DNA of 64,000 nt. Origin: Caenorhabditis elegans (Eukaryota; Nematoda; Chromadorea; Rhabditida; Rhabditidae). The stretch is from assembly GCF_000002985.6 (NCBI RefSeq), contig NC_003283.11, positions 10,726,001 to 10,790,000 of the forward strand. Direction: 5' to 3'. A program made the position numbers and the translations under genes. Below are positions 23,668 to 36,790 of the stretch, in pieces. Within the stretch, counting starts at the first letter, position 1. Each line of letters opens with the position of its first letter. Below the pieces are notes generated by a model. It was not told where the DNA came from. It made no database searches and saw nothing but the letters and a program-made list of their open reading frames with translations.

Positions 23668-24701
23668 TTAGTTACATCCCTTATCTCCCCATGCACTGAT
23701 ATCCTTCTCAAAGTAATGAAGATGATCATCGATTGATGTAGTGATCCAGAGCCCATCAGAGCATCCGTTATCTTCATCACCGTTGCAGATAGTAAATTTT
23801 GCACCGCTCTTCATATTCTCACGGTAATAGACCTCATACTTGTTGTGGTAATATCCCATAAAGTCCTCATTTGGAACGTGTGGAACAACATCACGGTTAT
23901 GTGTGACACGATAAGAGAATGCAAGTTGATTATCGTGAGCATGAGCATAATCCTTGTTTCCGGTACGTGGTTCTCCGTAGGTGACAAGTTTCACACGGGA
24001 TCCATCAACCATTTTTGTTCCGATGACGTAAGATGCTGCGAGCGAAGCGAGTGATCCTCCGAGAGAGTGTCCAGACACCTGAACATTTTTTAATCATATA
24101 ATTTAATAACTATTTGATTTCCATTTTTATTGACGTAACAAAAAGAGCAAATATTCTTATCAAAGTCATCAACTCACCCAAACTTCATATCCAGGGTTTG
24201 CGGCCAGAAGAGTTGCAAAGTCATCCTTCATTCCAGCAGCCCAAACTTTTGTGAAAGCATCTCCAAAATATTTAGATACTTTTCCTCCGGCGATCCAAGA
24301 CATTTGTGATTCAAAGACACTCTTGTTAGCCTCAGAAATCAATTGGAAAAATCCTTGAGTTCCACGGAAACTTATTACAATTGCCTTATCGTTATGAAGA
24401 ACAGCAGTGTATCCAGAGCACACATCGTTGCTCACTAAAGCACAGTTCTTCACATAAATTTGACGTTGAAGCTTAGCGTTTGTGAATTTAGAGTCAAGGC
24501 AATGTTGTGGATTAGAGGAATATGCAGCTGAAGCAAGAGCAAGCATTTGAGTTCTGGCAAATGCATCTGTGTAACTGGCTAGCACTGAAAATGTATGATG
24601 TGAGAGAGTCAGTGCCAAATTATTCGGAACTTACTAGAAGCTGGGAGGACAAGACCATAGGCGGTGTAAACCACGCAGAGAAGCGTGAAGAGTTTCAGCA
24701 T
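23668..24701 (-). CDS. Secreted class 3 lipase
   Basis: Three exons: 24635-24701, 24178-24584 and 23668-24078, in phase, 294 residues. The N-terminus MLKLFTLLCVVYTAYGLV is a signal peptide. The lipase_3 domain (alpha/beta hydrolase) has FRGT near the oxyanion loop, the nucleophile elbow GHSLGG with Ser163, the acid Asp221 in HNRDVVPHVP, and the base His277 (or 279) in DDHLHYF. The paired Cys pattern fits an extracellular triacylglycerol or phospholipid lipase, likely intestinal or defence-related. The second intron lies directly before the elbow exon (TGG then GTG TCT GGA). It is convergent with the upstream dehydrogenase. The domain call is certain, the substrate is not. From memory possibly F28H7.3. 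Confidence 0.93.
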
Positions 24702-25056
24702 TTCGGGGAGAATGAAGAAGACAAACTGACAATGTCAGATAAGTGGGACGAGTTTTTGTACTTGCCGTGATAAGGAAGTATTATGTGAAGAATGATTAGG
24801 AGGTTTAGAGACAGCTCTTTTCTCTTATCAGACGGAAAGGAAAACCGGCATGCTGCACACATTTCGTTGGAGAGATCACGAACGTGTGATGGAAAGTTTA
24901 AGCGGTTGTGAGTTCCGTTACCAAATTGATCTTAAAATTTTTTGAAATAAGAATTTTTAATGACGACACATTTTGTTTGCATAGTTAAAGTTTATATGGA
25001 CATAAAACAATTGAGATCAAAGTGATAGTGATGAATTTCAACCCTTTTTATTCTTC
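24702..25056. other. Intergenic
   Basis: The 355 bp upstream of the lipase hold its promoter, which includes TCTCTTATCAG at 24820-24830, a GATA-type site (CTTATCA) common before intestinal genes. No gene is seen. Confidence 0.4.
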
Positions 25057-28000
25057 TTACGGTCGATGAACTGCATAAAGAATTTGAAGAACATTTGTTA
25101 GAAGTTGGTCTCGGAGACGTAAATTGTACGTGGTATTTTCGTATGGCTTCAGTTTTTCAAGTACGTCCTTATTTCTCACCCACCATTTTCCCATATTTAC
25201 ATCTCGATAGTGCCTGAAATAAAACACTGTGATGGCTCAACATATGTAGTTTATAAGTGTTAGTATTTGGTGTTCGCACAGCCTACATAGATTTACGAAT
25301 TGCTCATTTTCTCTTTTTAGTTAATTTGTTCAGACCTCAACCAAAACTATGAAAACGTCTTGTACTTCAACACATAGGTTCTGAATAAAACCTTTTTATT
25401 CAGAAACTACATTTTATTATTAGTACTTATCAAAAGGGAATGTTCCCGTAACTCCAACCACACCTATAGAGTGGATAATGTCCCCATTCTTCCATCCTCC
25501 ACAGTCCGCGATTTAGGTCTTATCACGGATTTTAAATTAAACTTTGAACCTCATATTATAAAAATTAGCTGCCTAGCCATGCTAAGGGCTAAGCAAATTC
25601 TCAAAGCGTTCTCCTCTAACTCCCATAAGTTTTATAGCCACTTATTTAAAACATACGTTGCCCCCATCATAAACTATTGCTCTGAGATCTACTCCCCTTC
25701 CCCCAACTCCTCACTCTCTGCCATACTTGAAAAACCGCTTAGGACCTTCACCAAACGCGTCCTGCAAAGGTGCAACGTTAAATTCACCTCTTACGAAAAC
25801 AGACTGTGCATCATGGAACTATTCTCCACCAGACACACAAGAATTAAAGCTCAAATGAAACTATTATATAGACTTCTTACCGGTTCTACTCATTTCTCTA
25901 AATTAACTCAGTTTGTCAAGTTCTCTAATTCCAATAGGAGACCCATGATTCTGGTTAGGAAAGACACATGCACCTCTCATTTCTTTGCCAAATCCATTCC
26001 TATTTGGAACAATCTTGTCAAAAATATACCGGTATTTCTCTCCCCCTATCAGTTTTCAAACTTTCTCGATCTCAATATTCCCCGGTATTAACTTTTCTCC
26101 GCTGGTTCTCTTTGACTTCTAATTGATCTCTTCTACCACATTACCCTCTCTCTCCTTTCCCGTCCCAAACTCGAGACGTACTCTTTCTGGGTTAGTCTCG
26201 TTTTACCGTTTTATTTAACACTCAAAATTCAATTGTACAGTTGTAAATTGCATTAGTTATGTTAAATAAATCAAATCAAATTCAATGTTCCTAACCGTTC
26301 TCTTAAAGGAGCACTAACGTACTATTTTAAATTTATAGATTTAAAATGTGCTCGAATAAACGAATTTCGTAATGAAACTTCTCAGAATAATTTTAAAACT
26401 TTTTTACGGCGTTGCAAAATCCAAAATTAAGCTAATTTTCAAATTTATTCTAAACTTATTCTAAACTAAGTTAGTATTAATGAAAATATTGAAAAAATTT
26501 GTTTTAATACCTTATATATCCAATTTTCGGATCAAGAATCAAAGTCTGATAATTCCCATTATACTCTCCGACGTCATGAATCATCATTTGTAATACTTTT
26601 TGATTATTCACTATCATTTTTGAGAAGCAATGTTTTCCATCTGTACAGTTGAGCCATGGTTGAGTTGTAAGTTCCCATTTCCTTGACGGCATTTCTTGCA
26701 TTATCTGAAAACAGAATGAGCGATTTCATTTACAAAAATCTGTACTCTTTCAATACCTGTACTGGATTAATAAACTTTTCAGGCAGCTTTTCATATTTGA
26801 ATATCCAACGCTGTGGGAACATAACTCCTCCATACTTCTCACTGACTGAATCTTGTAAAAAATTTCGAATAGTTGTCTTGCTATCAGTCAAAATGATTCT
26901 CTCGTCAATGTCGGAAAAGATTGTCCAATTGGCTGATAATTGGTTTCGCAAGTGACAGTCCTGAAAATATCTGAATTTTCTTGAATTTTAGGACTGTATT
27001 TCCCCCATTAATCACACTAGCATTATTTTGAGTTTACAACATCTTGGTTGGCTTTGGAGTTCAAAAAAAGTGTAAAATTGGTATGTTGAATAATTTGTTT
27101 ATATTTAAACAGTTGAACTGATCTTATAGAAAAATACGGTAGTTGCTTACCGCAATTGCTAGATACTGTTGAGAGACTGCATCAAAGTAGATTGAAGGAA
27201 TATGAATAATTTCAACTTCATCTCGAAATGCCATATAGTGTTGAAGAACTGACATATCATACAATTCGATTTCTCGGATGTAAAAGTAAAACTTGGTGAC
27301 ACCCTGAAAAGTAAAAATTTGACAAAGCGAGACAAAAATTTTATGCCTGAAATAAACATAATCAGTTTTGAAAAAAAATCGACTCGGTACATGTACGAGG
27401 TAAATGAATGCCTCTTTAATAGCAGGTAAAATGGTTGTTTTAAAAACTTTAACGTAAAAACTTAATATAAATAAACTAAGCTATCTATGCAAAATTTTAA
27501 GCAAACCTGTAATTTATAATGCTCGATCATTTCTACCAGATGCATCCATTTCGGTTCTTGTCCAAATAAAGGAGCCGAACAATGAGTCAACATTCTTTTG
27601 TAACTTGCTGAAAAATAATCGAATTACACATTTTGTATTGATGAAATATTTCAAACCATTCCATCGAGTAACAATCATCTGAAATTGTTCCAGCACTACT
27701 CCATTTGGTCCATCTGTTATTGCAACTTTATGAGTTTCTGAAGATTTTCGATCACAAATCACAACAAATAACGGATAAATAAAGCTTTTCATTGGCTTTT
27801 CATGTTCTTTTCCGTTTTTGTCGAAATATCGGCAGTACACTGTATAACTGTAATTGAGTATCGTTTGCTAAATAATTATATGCAATAATTAATTATTACC
27901 CAATAGGTTTTAATGCAGCAACAGACACTGATATTTGGGTTTCAGATTCATATGCTCCAATCAACATTGGTGGGTAGGCATCTTTATATTTTTGAATATG

Positions 28001-28147
28001 AGTTAAATAAATTGAAGAAATACCAAAATTACTAGAAACGAAATCATAGTTGAACACTTCAATTGAATAAAGCACTGATAAAATGACAAAAAATAAAAGA
28101 ATGAAGAAAATATAAAGCTTCGACTGAATATCACAATTCATTTTCAT
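25057..28147 (-). CDS. GT92 (DUF23) glycosyltransferase, type II membrane protein
   Basis: Seven exons: 27900-28147, 27657-27847, 27507-27607, 27151-27303, 26757-26960, 26511-26704 and 25057-25213, in phase, 415 residues. One membrane anchor near residues 12-29 (IFFILLFFVILSVLYSI) gives a Golgi-type topology. GT92 signatures follow: VYCRYFDKNGKEHEK, CSAPLFGQEPKWMHLVEMIE, HYKLQGVTKFYFYI, and the metal site D248-I-D-E-R in a WTIFSDIDER context. The family includes galactosyltransferases that extend fucosylated N-glycan cores. The last exon completes the domain (RHYRDVNMGKWW) but lies beyond a 1297-bp intron that holds a LINE fragment. The first exon has two possible starts (28147 and 28141). 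Confidence 0.9.
25410..26281 (+). mobile_element. 5'-truncated non-LTR retrotransposon (LINE) 3' end
   Basis: An open frame from about 25430 to 26091 encodes the C-terminal part of a reverse transcriptase: STVRDLGLITDFKLNFEPHI, then YVAPIINYCSEIYSPS, and the tail FAKSIPIWNNLVKNIP. It is followed by a 190-bp untranslated region ending in short repeats (AAATCAAATCAAATTC, to about 26281) rather than poly(A), as in CR1/Jockey-like elements. The catalytic core and 5' part are missing, so it cannot move by itself. It lies antisense in the last intron of the GT92 gene. The 5' boundary is approximate. Confidence 0.8.
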
Positions 28148-28495
28148 TTTTCAGAAATCAAAATGATACAGACAATATTTGAAATGTATAAATTGATATT
28201 TGTTCAAGGCAATGTGCTCTCCTATTTGTCACATTATTTGTTAGAACAGGTGACGGCTATCCGCCAGCGTCCCTCTTGTGCGATCCTGTCTATGATTTTA
28301 TTAATGTATTTGATAAAAATTACTTTTAAAAATTTGTAATTGCTTTTGCAATTTGCATTATTTTCTCACAAGACTTAATGGAACTAGGAAAAAATATCAG
28401 ACAATTTTGATAATACATCAAAAATTTATTTAAGAAATGTGAACACATTTTATAGTCAAGTAAAAACATTTAAGCGTTAATTTAAAAAGTAATAT
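28148..28495. other. Intergenic, tandem minus-strand genes
   Basis: The 348 bp between the irld-like gene's 3' end and the GT92 start are too long for a tight operon spacer. AT-rich with no gene seen. Confidence 0.4.
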
Positions 28496-30628
28496 TCAAT
28501 CCTCTTTCTTCTTCTTTCCATGCTTTTGTTTCGGTTTTCTATTAATTCTCATCGGGAACAGACGGTAGAGGAAATTAGGAAGAAGAAGATTTTTTCGGAA
28601 AAACCAAATAAATTCCATGAAGATTGCGATCACAAAACACCCTCCGATCAAGTAGTAGGTGGCTTAAAAACATATTTAAAAAGGTTACATTTTTGATAAC
28701 TTACTTTTTTCAGAATATGTGTCGCTTTTGCTATCGAAATGTCTCAAGACTGCCTTCACTTTTCTGAGTTGTCTGAGCATTTGATGGTGTAAGTATAGCT
28801 TCGAACTATTAGTTATCATCACAATTGGCCCACTTCTACGACAGGAAAACTCTACATGTGACTGGAATAAGAGGAACTCCAAATTTGTCATGTTTGATAT
28901 TTGAAGAGCAGGGCCTGAAAATAGTTTTCAAAATAAATTATTAGATTTTTAAACTTACATTTTGTAGATTTTATTTTCTTGAGAAACGGAAATGATAACT
29001 TCGTAATTGATGGGTTATTGGCAATTAGGAGTTGACCGTTTATTGTATGAGCATAGGATAATTCCTTAATCCGCTCGGAAAGATTTCCTGAAAAACATCT
29101 TATTGATTGATACAATACGAATTGAAATACCACTGGTCTCAGAAAGATATACATCTCCTTGAAACGTTTCGCACCCAGAATACCGATCCTTGACTGCTTC
29201 AGATACAAAACCTCCTCGACATTCTCCTTCTACAATAATATATTTTGGAACAAAGTGTTGGTTTATTGTTAGAAAACGCTTTTACAGTCTCTATCTTGTG
29301 AAAAAGAACTTACGATAACACTTCACATTTATTCCATCAGAAATAATTTTAACTTTTTCATGTCCCCAACGCTCTTTGATTTGATCTAATTGATCAGTGC
29401 ACATGTATTGGTTATGCTCGAAAATATGTTGACGAGAACATTTTGGAAATGATTTGAGCAATCCGCGAACATATTGGGCTTTGGTTCGATTGAAAATAAA
29501 ACATCCTTCAATTACAAACTTCATTTCAGCTGGATTATTTTCTCTAAATGTTCCTGTGAAATGCATATCCCCATACACATGACGGCAATATTGATATTCA
29601 TTTGAACCTTTGATAGGATAACGAAAATGACATTCTGCAATGAAATTATAAAAAAAATTGGTAGTGTATTTTTAGAAATTACCTTCATCGTTCTGAATGA
29701 CACACATCTCGGGATTACATGCTTTTTTCAGTTCTAGAAGTTTTCTCCTATCACCAGTAAAAGTTGTGAAACTCAATCGGGAATTTCCTCGGATATATAA
29801 CTTTGGACGATCTGAAAATATATTCTTAGGAAATGATGTATGAATGCTCAATAATGAACTAAATAGGAGCTGAACATACTTTATTGTATTTTCTCGCTAT
29901 ATTCTTACTTCTTATAAAAGTAGCAAAAAAACTGAGCAAAACTTCAAAGCCAATAAAACATACGCTTAGCAGGAACATTCTCCAAATTTGGATCATGAGC
30001 CAAATTCCAAAACCGAAGACCAACCAGTGAAGGGTTTTTTGTGAAATTGAAAAGACAGTCTAAAAATAAAATATGAATGAAATAACTGATGACTAACTTA
30101 CCTTCACATTTTCTGAACGCGGTAAAGTACAAGTATGTCAATTCAGTTTGATAAACCAGTTCTAAAGTGACATTTTTCAATTCCAACAGGTTAACACCGA
30201 ACTTGAAAGTATCGAAATTCGTCCAAAAATTTAGTTTTAAAACTGATCTGAAATATAAGTATTGAAACCGAAAAAATTTTGAAAGACCCAACCCATTCTT
30301 TGACTGCAAAATTGTGCAATTAGAGTATTTTTCATCGGTTAATACTTGATCATCGATGTTTGAACAAAAACTTGGATTAATATAGTTTTCTCCTTTCAAT
30401 CCTTGTGGAATTCCCTTATCATTCACAAATTTTGTCAGGAAACTTGGATCACCGCCATTTTTGGTGTTCACCAAAGTTTCAACATGCACATCAAATTCTG
30501 AAAAGAAAGTACTTTTTAACATTGAACGAAAGCTTCTAAATATTTAACTCACCAGTATTTTCCTCAAATGTTTCGATTTTGTGTAATATTTGGCATAAAG
30601 TTAAGAAGAAAACATAGATTTTCAACAT
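28496..30628 (-). CDS. Receptor L-domain membrane protein (irld-type)
   Basis: Ten exons: 30553-30628, 30293-30497, 30102-30247, 29964-30059, 29683-29811, 29314-29634, 29131-29229, 28959-29087, 28705-28914 and 28496-28662, in phase, 525 residues. Signal peptide MLKIYVFFLTLCQIL, then two receptor L-domain-like Cys-rich segments with leucine-repeat character (LKNVTLELVYQTELTYLYF, then INGQLLIANNPSITKLSFPF). A transmembrane helix near residue 480 (YLIGGCFVIAIFMEFIWFF) leads to a short basic tail ending KKKED. This is the layout of C. elegans irld (insulin/EGF receptor L-domain) proteins, which lack kinase domains and act in signalling or sensing. There is no kinase here. I cannot give the member number. 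Confidence 0.75.
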
Positions 30629-32959
30629 TTTTGAACTTCGAACTGATTATGAGAATAATGCTAACGTGTAAGTATTCCACAGATTCCACGCTTTAATTTT
30701 TAAAAAAAATTGAAGTTTTTCACGTTCTTTTTAACGTTCTTTTTAGCACATTTTGTTTTTTTTCATTACTTGTATTATTTAATAGTGATAACAATTCACG
30801 GTCTCCTCGAAAAAAAGAAATTTTTTAACGAGTGCATATCTCTTTTTTAACAATATTTGTTTTCATTACTGAATTAAATAATGCATTTTTATTCAAGTGG
30901 AGCCATCAAGTGCAGACGCCGGAATAAGCTCCCAAAAAACGAAGTTGACGAGAGGGGATGTTTTCCACAGCCCTATTAAAACCTCAATCATCTAGAATAG
31001 TTAATATTACTTTTATAATTTGACAAAGGTGGATTACTACTGGAAGATCATATACACAGCTGAAAGATCAGAGATTTATATGGAACTGATGGAGCATCAT
31101 TACTACATCAGAAAGATCAAATGTACAGTTGGAAGAAGAAAACATATAATTTTTGATTTTAAAGTTTCATCAATTCTATTACACGTGTCGTTCTCGTTCA
31201 TGGTTTCCGTGTCCTTCAAATGATTTCTCAAATAACAAGAAAAAGAAATAAATTGTCTGTTACGAAATACCACAACGGAAAACCAATTGGATGTCGCCGA
31301 AACAAGCGACCTTCATTCCGCCTGTTTCTCGTTTTTTCATCTTCCTTATATCATCTAGGTGATTCCCTCGTTACCTTGGCTTTATATTATGCGTGATCTC
31401 ATATTCGGTCACGTTTTTGTTTGTCAATCAGTTCTTTGATGAATCCAATTTGAAACGGCAGTTGCTTTAATTATTTCATCCCCCTTCCATTTCAGCTGGA
31501 AATCTAAGAATAATGAATACACCTATGCATCAACCAGTAATGAAGTTGTCAGGGAAACACAAAAAATAACTGGCCTCCATTCAATCGCAACCTCATTTTG
31601 TCTGATTTCTCTCTTTCTCTTATTCTTTCCAATTCCCGCTGTCTATTATAGCAACACACGATTGCGGTTTTGTTACAGCATTTAGCCATTTCTTTGTCTA
31701 GAAGTTAATTTTGTTGAAACTTGACTACAACTGTTCTCTTTTTCCTTTGTGACGACTATAAAAATCTTTTTAAATGAACAAGATGTTCGACCCCTTATAG
31801 TTTTAGAAGTAAGTACTTGTTTAGTATTGTAGTATTTTTAAAACGCTTGTTTGAGTTGAATTGATAATGTTTTGTTTTTAGAGTTTGAATTTCTTTTCTC
31901 TCTTTTTTTTTGAAAAAAAATCTGACTAGAACTGTGGTGAAAAATACTTCTAAAGTGGAGTATAGCGAAATAGCGAAATGTTTAACTACAAAACAAATTT
32001 GCCAAAAACACCAATTTTTGAATATGCCTTCTTTAAATTTTCTCAAAAATTTTGTATTCTTTTTGGACGCTGTTGTTGCAAGTGAAAAACAATTATATTT
32101 TCCCTAAAATAAACGTTTTTTCGAAACTTCGAAACATTTTTAATTCTTTGAGAAGTTTCATTAAAAAATTATGAATTTTTAGGTCATTTTGAGTTTTGAA
32201 AATAAGGAGAAGTTTTTGAAAATAAGAGAAAAGTTTTTGAAAATAAGAGAAAAGTTTGTTGGTAATAAAAAATAATGATAAATACCAAAATGTCATATAT
32301 TATTTATTTGTTTTGCAATCTAATAAACAAAATGTCCACGTGAAACAATAACTTGATAAGTACAAAAATGTAACTGTCTTCTTGACCATTACAAAGTACT
32401 CTCAAATATCCGAAGATTAACTCCGCTTCACATTCTCTATGCGACATGTACACTGACCTTTCACTTTTCATAAATAAATCCTCTCTTTCTTTTTTATGGA
32501 AAATCAAACAAGTCACCTTTTTCTCATTTTATTTTCACTCTGACTCTTAAATTTCCGGTTCTCAAAATGTACCTGGCAGGTCACATTGAGGACCCAACCG
32601 ACTAAAGACTTTATAAATTGAAACAAAAAAACAACTGACAGTGAAACAGTGAGACTTGTGAAATTACCTAGTCATTGGCATTTTTTCATGTTTTTCATAC
32701 TTTTATACTGTTTGTAAACCAGTTCTTCGTGATGCCGTTCTTATATAAATCCTTCTATTTCATCTTCTCATACTTTCATACTTTCACTTCCTTTCTACAA
32801 AATTTTTCTTTTCACTTCAAAATTTCTCGAATTTTTATCTTCCCATTTCTCATTGTCAACCAGTTATTTTATTTTGTTTTTCATCATCCTCTCGTTTTGA
32901 GTTTTTCAAGTATCATTTACTATCGTATCAAGTAGTAATTCTACTATTTCAATTCAGAA
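30629..32959. other. Intergenic, 2.3 kb
   Basis: The region upstream of both the irld-like gene and the CRAL-TRIO gene. The pyrimidine-rich stretch 32680-32950 looks like promoter and leader of the latter. Short frames (for example 31020-31223) lack support. A small tandem repeat lies at 32196-32256. Confidence 0.4.
32196..32256. repeat. Three tandem copies of a 21-bp unit
   Basis: The unit GAAAATAAGAGAAAAGTTTTT is repeated about three times with one variant copy (AAGGAGAAG) at the left. Confidence 0.8.
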
Positions 32960-34569
32960 ATGGCACCCAACGCTCTCAGTCCTGTAGACATTGAAAACAT
33001 GAATGATGCTGCAATTGAACAAGTTCGCCTGCAAGTCAGTGACGTCATTGATCCTCGGTACGACACAAAATGGAATATGCTTCGATGGCTTCAATCAAAC
33101 GATTTCAATATTCCAAAAACTGTGCATCTTTTGAAAAAACATTTGAAATGGCGGAAAGATCGTAAACTCGATGAACCTGAAAGTCAGTCTCTTCTCCAAT
33201 TCAGTGACGCTCGACGAAAGCACGCTCCAATTGATATTATTGGACCACAGAGAAAAGAAGATGGTGATAGACTTGTCGTTGTGGATCGCGCAGGAAGAAT
33301 CGATGTGTCAGGATTAATGAAATCTGTTCAGCCAACCGAGTACTTGCATGAAATGTTCCGTTCCTTTGAAGAAATTCAACGAAGACTTATGAAGGTTTGT
33401 AAAGAATCTGATCGGCTTAAGGGCGGCCTGTGGGGAAATAATTAAAAACCATTCATGGTGCTAAAATGATCAAATATTATAAGAAAAATTTTCAAAAACT
33501 TCTGAAAATTTTTTAGTGTAAGTCAAAAAGAACTGAGAAACCAGTTTTCGGCAAATTTTTTGGAAGTCGTCTATCAAAAAATTTATTTTCTCCACTTTTT
33601 CATAAAAATGTTTCAAATCGATATTTTCAGATGGAAGCTGAAACTGGTGTACAGTGCTACATGCATTATATCTTTGATCTTGAAGCCTTGAATTTTGATC
33701 CTACATTGCTAGGCGTTGTAAATGGTGATTCCAGTTCTATCATTTGCAATTTGTTATTTTCTAAATTCAGGTCCCTTCCGTGTTTCATGGCAACTGGTCG
33801 GGCAACACTATCGGGAATTTATTGACAAGTTCATTGTAATAAATTCGCCCAGCTATATCAATGTCTTATGGTAGAAAATATCAAGTTGATACAATTCTAA
33901 ATGTAATATTCCAGGTCAGCACTGTCTCCTTTCATTCCAGAGCAATCAAAACAAAGAATTGTATTTGCGGGCTCTAACTGGAAGGAAGAACTGTTGGATA
34001 TTGTGGACAAAGAATGTTTGCCAGAAAGATATGGTGGAATGATTCCAGATATTCAATGTCTAAAACCAGTAGATCCAATTCCAAAATCACTTTATTGGAA
34101 GCTTCCAGCACAATATCCAACAATGGATCAACTCCATAAAGTTTCAGTTTCAGCGTGTACGTTTTTTTGAGATTTTTCGATTTCAAAAAAGTACAAATTT
34201 TTTATAGCCAAACATCGCATGCTCATCTACAAAGTTGATAAACCAGACACAGAGCTATTAATGTATTCTCATAATGAAAACGATATCACAATTACTCTAT
34301 ACTACTCGAAAAACAAGAATGTATCTGAAAATGATCTTGAATTGGCTGTAGCTCCAATTCCAAAATGTGGTCTTCCGGCAATGGATCTCTTTGATTACAA
34401 CTGTGAATATCCTGGATATTATTATATTAAATTGGCAAATGAAGCTTCCTGGCTTTTGCCATCTACTTATCGAATAATTGTGATTGAAAAGGAGTCAGGA
34501 AAAGAATTGGAACCATTGAATCTCAATGAAAAATGGATCAAGAAAGGACAAAAATCAAAGAAGAAGTAA
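32960..34569 (+). CDS. CRAL-TRIO (Sec14) and GOLD domain protein
   Basis: Five exons: 32960-33394, 33631-33724, 33771-33870, 33915-34156 and 34208-34569, in phase, 410 residues. The N-terminal helical segment (YDTKWNMLRWLQSNDFNI) is the CRAL-TRIO-N type. The Sec14 domain runs from about residue 75 to 250 (RLVVVDRAGRIDVSGL; FIVINSPSYINVLW; CLPERYGGMIPD). A C-terminal GOLD beta-sandwich spans about 290-395 and ends in a Lys-rich tail. Such proteins bind or transfer lipids such as phosphoinositides or tocopherol-like molecules, at Golgi or endosomal membranes. The family is SEC14L in vertebrates and the ctg-like group in nematodes. The start codon follows an attcag acceptor. Recalled as possibly F28H7.8. 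Confidence 0.92.
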
Positions 34570-34692
34570 TTGAAAAATAATAATTGATTTATTAATTCGA
34601 TTTTTGTGTAAATATGTATTTGAATGAATTTTGAAATCACAATAAACTTTAAAATTATCACAGAAATATTTCATGTTCACTGTTATTCCAAG

Positions 34693-34902
34693 ATGAGCTT
34701 CGATGTTTCTTTTTTGATTTTTTCATTGCTTCTTCTGTTAAATTTCTTTGCAATTGGTCAAAATATACTTTTGATTCAATATTTTTATCCGAATAGTTCA
34801 TTTCTTCCCCAAATGTTGTACGTAGATCAAGTTGGTCAGTGTTTGAAAGAAGAAATATTAAATGCCACTGAAATACTCAATTTGAGGGAAATATCCTTTT
34901 AG
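34693..34902 (+). CDS. Possible short secreted or membrane peptide
   Basis: A 69-codon frame beginning [19 protein letters not shown], a signal-peptide-like start, ends in TAG 190 bp before the 3' end of the converging sre-like gene. It has one N-glycosylation motif (NAT) and a single Cys in the mature part. No homologue is recognised and no acceptor precedes it convincingly. It could be a chance frame in AT-rich DNA. Confidence 0.2.
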
Positions 34903-35090
34903 TAGGCTAATCAAAATGAGCTGATTCGAGTTTAGCTAATTTTCATTCAAACTATACTCACTACTACTCTAGCTCATTTAACAAGGAAAAGGTCAGTTAG
35001 TGCGCAGACTTCAAAACAAGACATTTTTGAAATTTTTTTAAAAACAAGATTAACACACAAAGAATAGCTCCAAAAGCCAATACAGATTTT

Positions 35091-36790
35091 TCAGGTTTTA
35101 GCGGTGTTCCAAAGTAGGCTGTTTGAATTTTTTTCATCAAAAAAGTCTTTAAATTTTGTCACCCAACTCGACTGGTAATCAGTGAAAATTGCATTATACT
35201 CTGTTAAATGAGACATGTCTAATTTCGAAGTATGAGGGTGAAATGATTTTCTTTTCTTGTACGATGTATTTTGTATAACCCTTACCAATCTTATTGTCTC
35301 TCTGGTCCATTCAGGTGTGTAAATTATTACAATTATTGGAGTCACTGCAGCGTATCTGAAAACAAAAATGATATTTTTCAAAACTTTTTTTCAAGTTATT
35401 TCTCACATTGTGCATAAAATGTTGAATGACACGTTTGATACAATAACCATTTTATCGTTCATTGAAACGTTTTCAAGAACTAACAGAGATACACACGCGA
35501 CGTTGAAAAAGAGAATGGAACCTTGAATCCTGGATAACCACTGACATGTTTTTATATTTTCTGACACTTGAAACCGTTCACTCAATGAATAAAGACCGTG
35601 ATGTTCAAGTGTAGAGTATGAGCTGAAAATATTTAAATTTTTCATAGATTTAAAATTTAACCATTTTTTTTACTTATGAAGACGAATATTGCATTTTGTC
35701 ACAATAATAAGAAGTAGTGAGCCACCGATATTGAGCACAATTAGCAAAATGCCATGGGTGTATATGGAGAACCAATCTGTAAATTAAAAACATTTAAAAA
35801 TTTCAATTTTTGGGTCAACAGGGAGAACAACTGAAATTCCTTCTGTAGTCTGTTTCCCCGAAAGGCACAGGAAAATTCTTTTAATTACTGTTTTTATGAA
35901 TTGCCTCTTGAACAACACAAACATATGTTACAATTATTTAAAATAATTATAGTGATAGTCTTTCTGGAAACTGAAAATAATTGACCACTACAATTTTCGT
36001 TTCAGTTTTTTTAAAGCTTCACGTGTCAGAATAAGAATAACTTTAACATCCACATCTTTTTTTTCAGTGTTCTCATATTTAATTTATCGAGGACAGATGA
36101 AAAACTCTAGTTTGAATTCAATTCAAACATCAATTGATCAAAAATTCTTACTATTAATGTATGCCACTGCTGAAAATACACAAACGGGCATCATGATAGA
36201 AATCAAGAGAAGTGGAATCCAATAGTGACGATCGTTTTCGTAAGTTCCAGCGAAACATGTCGCAAAGCATCTGTAACGCAAAAAAAAATTACATTGATTT
36301 GTATTATGAAGAGATTAACCTTTCAAAAACAAGAAACGGGAGCATATTAAATGCCACAAAAAGACAAATTGTTCTTGTATAATTTGCAGTATAAATCAAA
36401 TCAGCAAATGAAGGGTCTGAGACATAATTTTAAAAATAAAAATTGAACTTTTATCTACCATTCATCGATTCTGCATCATGGAATTGAAAATACAATAAAA
36501 CAGCTCTCGATATCATCGAAAAAAAGTACTGTCCACCATATAAAAGTAAAAGAATGTGTAGATTGCTATGCATTGCACGAAATCGTAAGAGAAGATAAAA
36601 GGTGTAGACATATTCAAGGAAACTGCATTTTCGTGGTTAACAACTAGAAACAACTGGAATAAACTTACTTGGTCACCATCATACCAACTTCAAAAGAATA
36701 AATGAATTGTAGTGGAAGCCTCCATTCGATATAATCAACTACGGTTCCATTGATATAAGTTAAAAATCGGTATTCACTGGAAGAACTCAT
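35091..36790 (-). CDS. Serpentine chemoreceptor, sre-like
   Basis: Seven exons: 36669-36790, 36459-36622, 36320-36416, 36152-36270, 35674-35776, 35407-35622 and 35091-35355, in phase, 361 residues. Seven hydrophobic segments are seen. Family landmarks are [20 protein letters not shown] after the third helix and [19 protein letters not shown] in the third cytoplasmic loop, which mark the Sra superfamily and most resemble sre. The protein is presumably a chemosensory G-protein-coupled receptor of unknown ligand. The last exon contains a perfect-looking donor (gtaagg, about 35287) and acceptor, but splicing there would break the frame, so I kept it intact. It is divergent from ocr-1. Confidence 0.82.

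Noticed and set aside
35220-35285. Possible intron in the last exon of the sre-like gene (donor gtaagg at about 35287)
   Set aside because: Splicing to the attag acceptor removes a length not divisible by three and brings an immediate stop, while the unspliced frame is open to a natural end.
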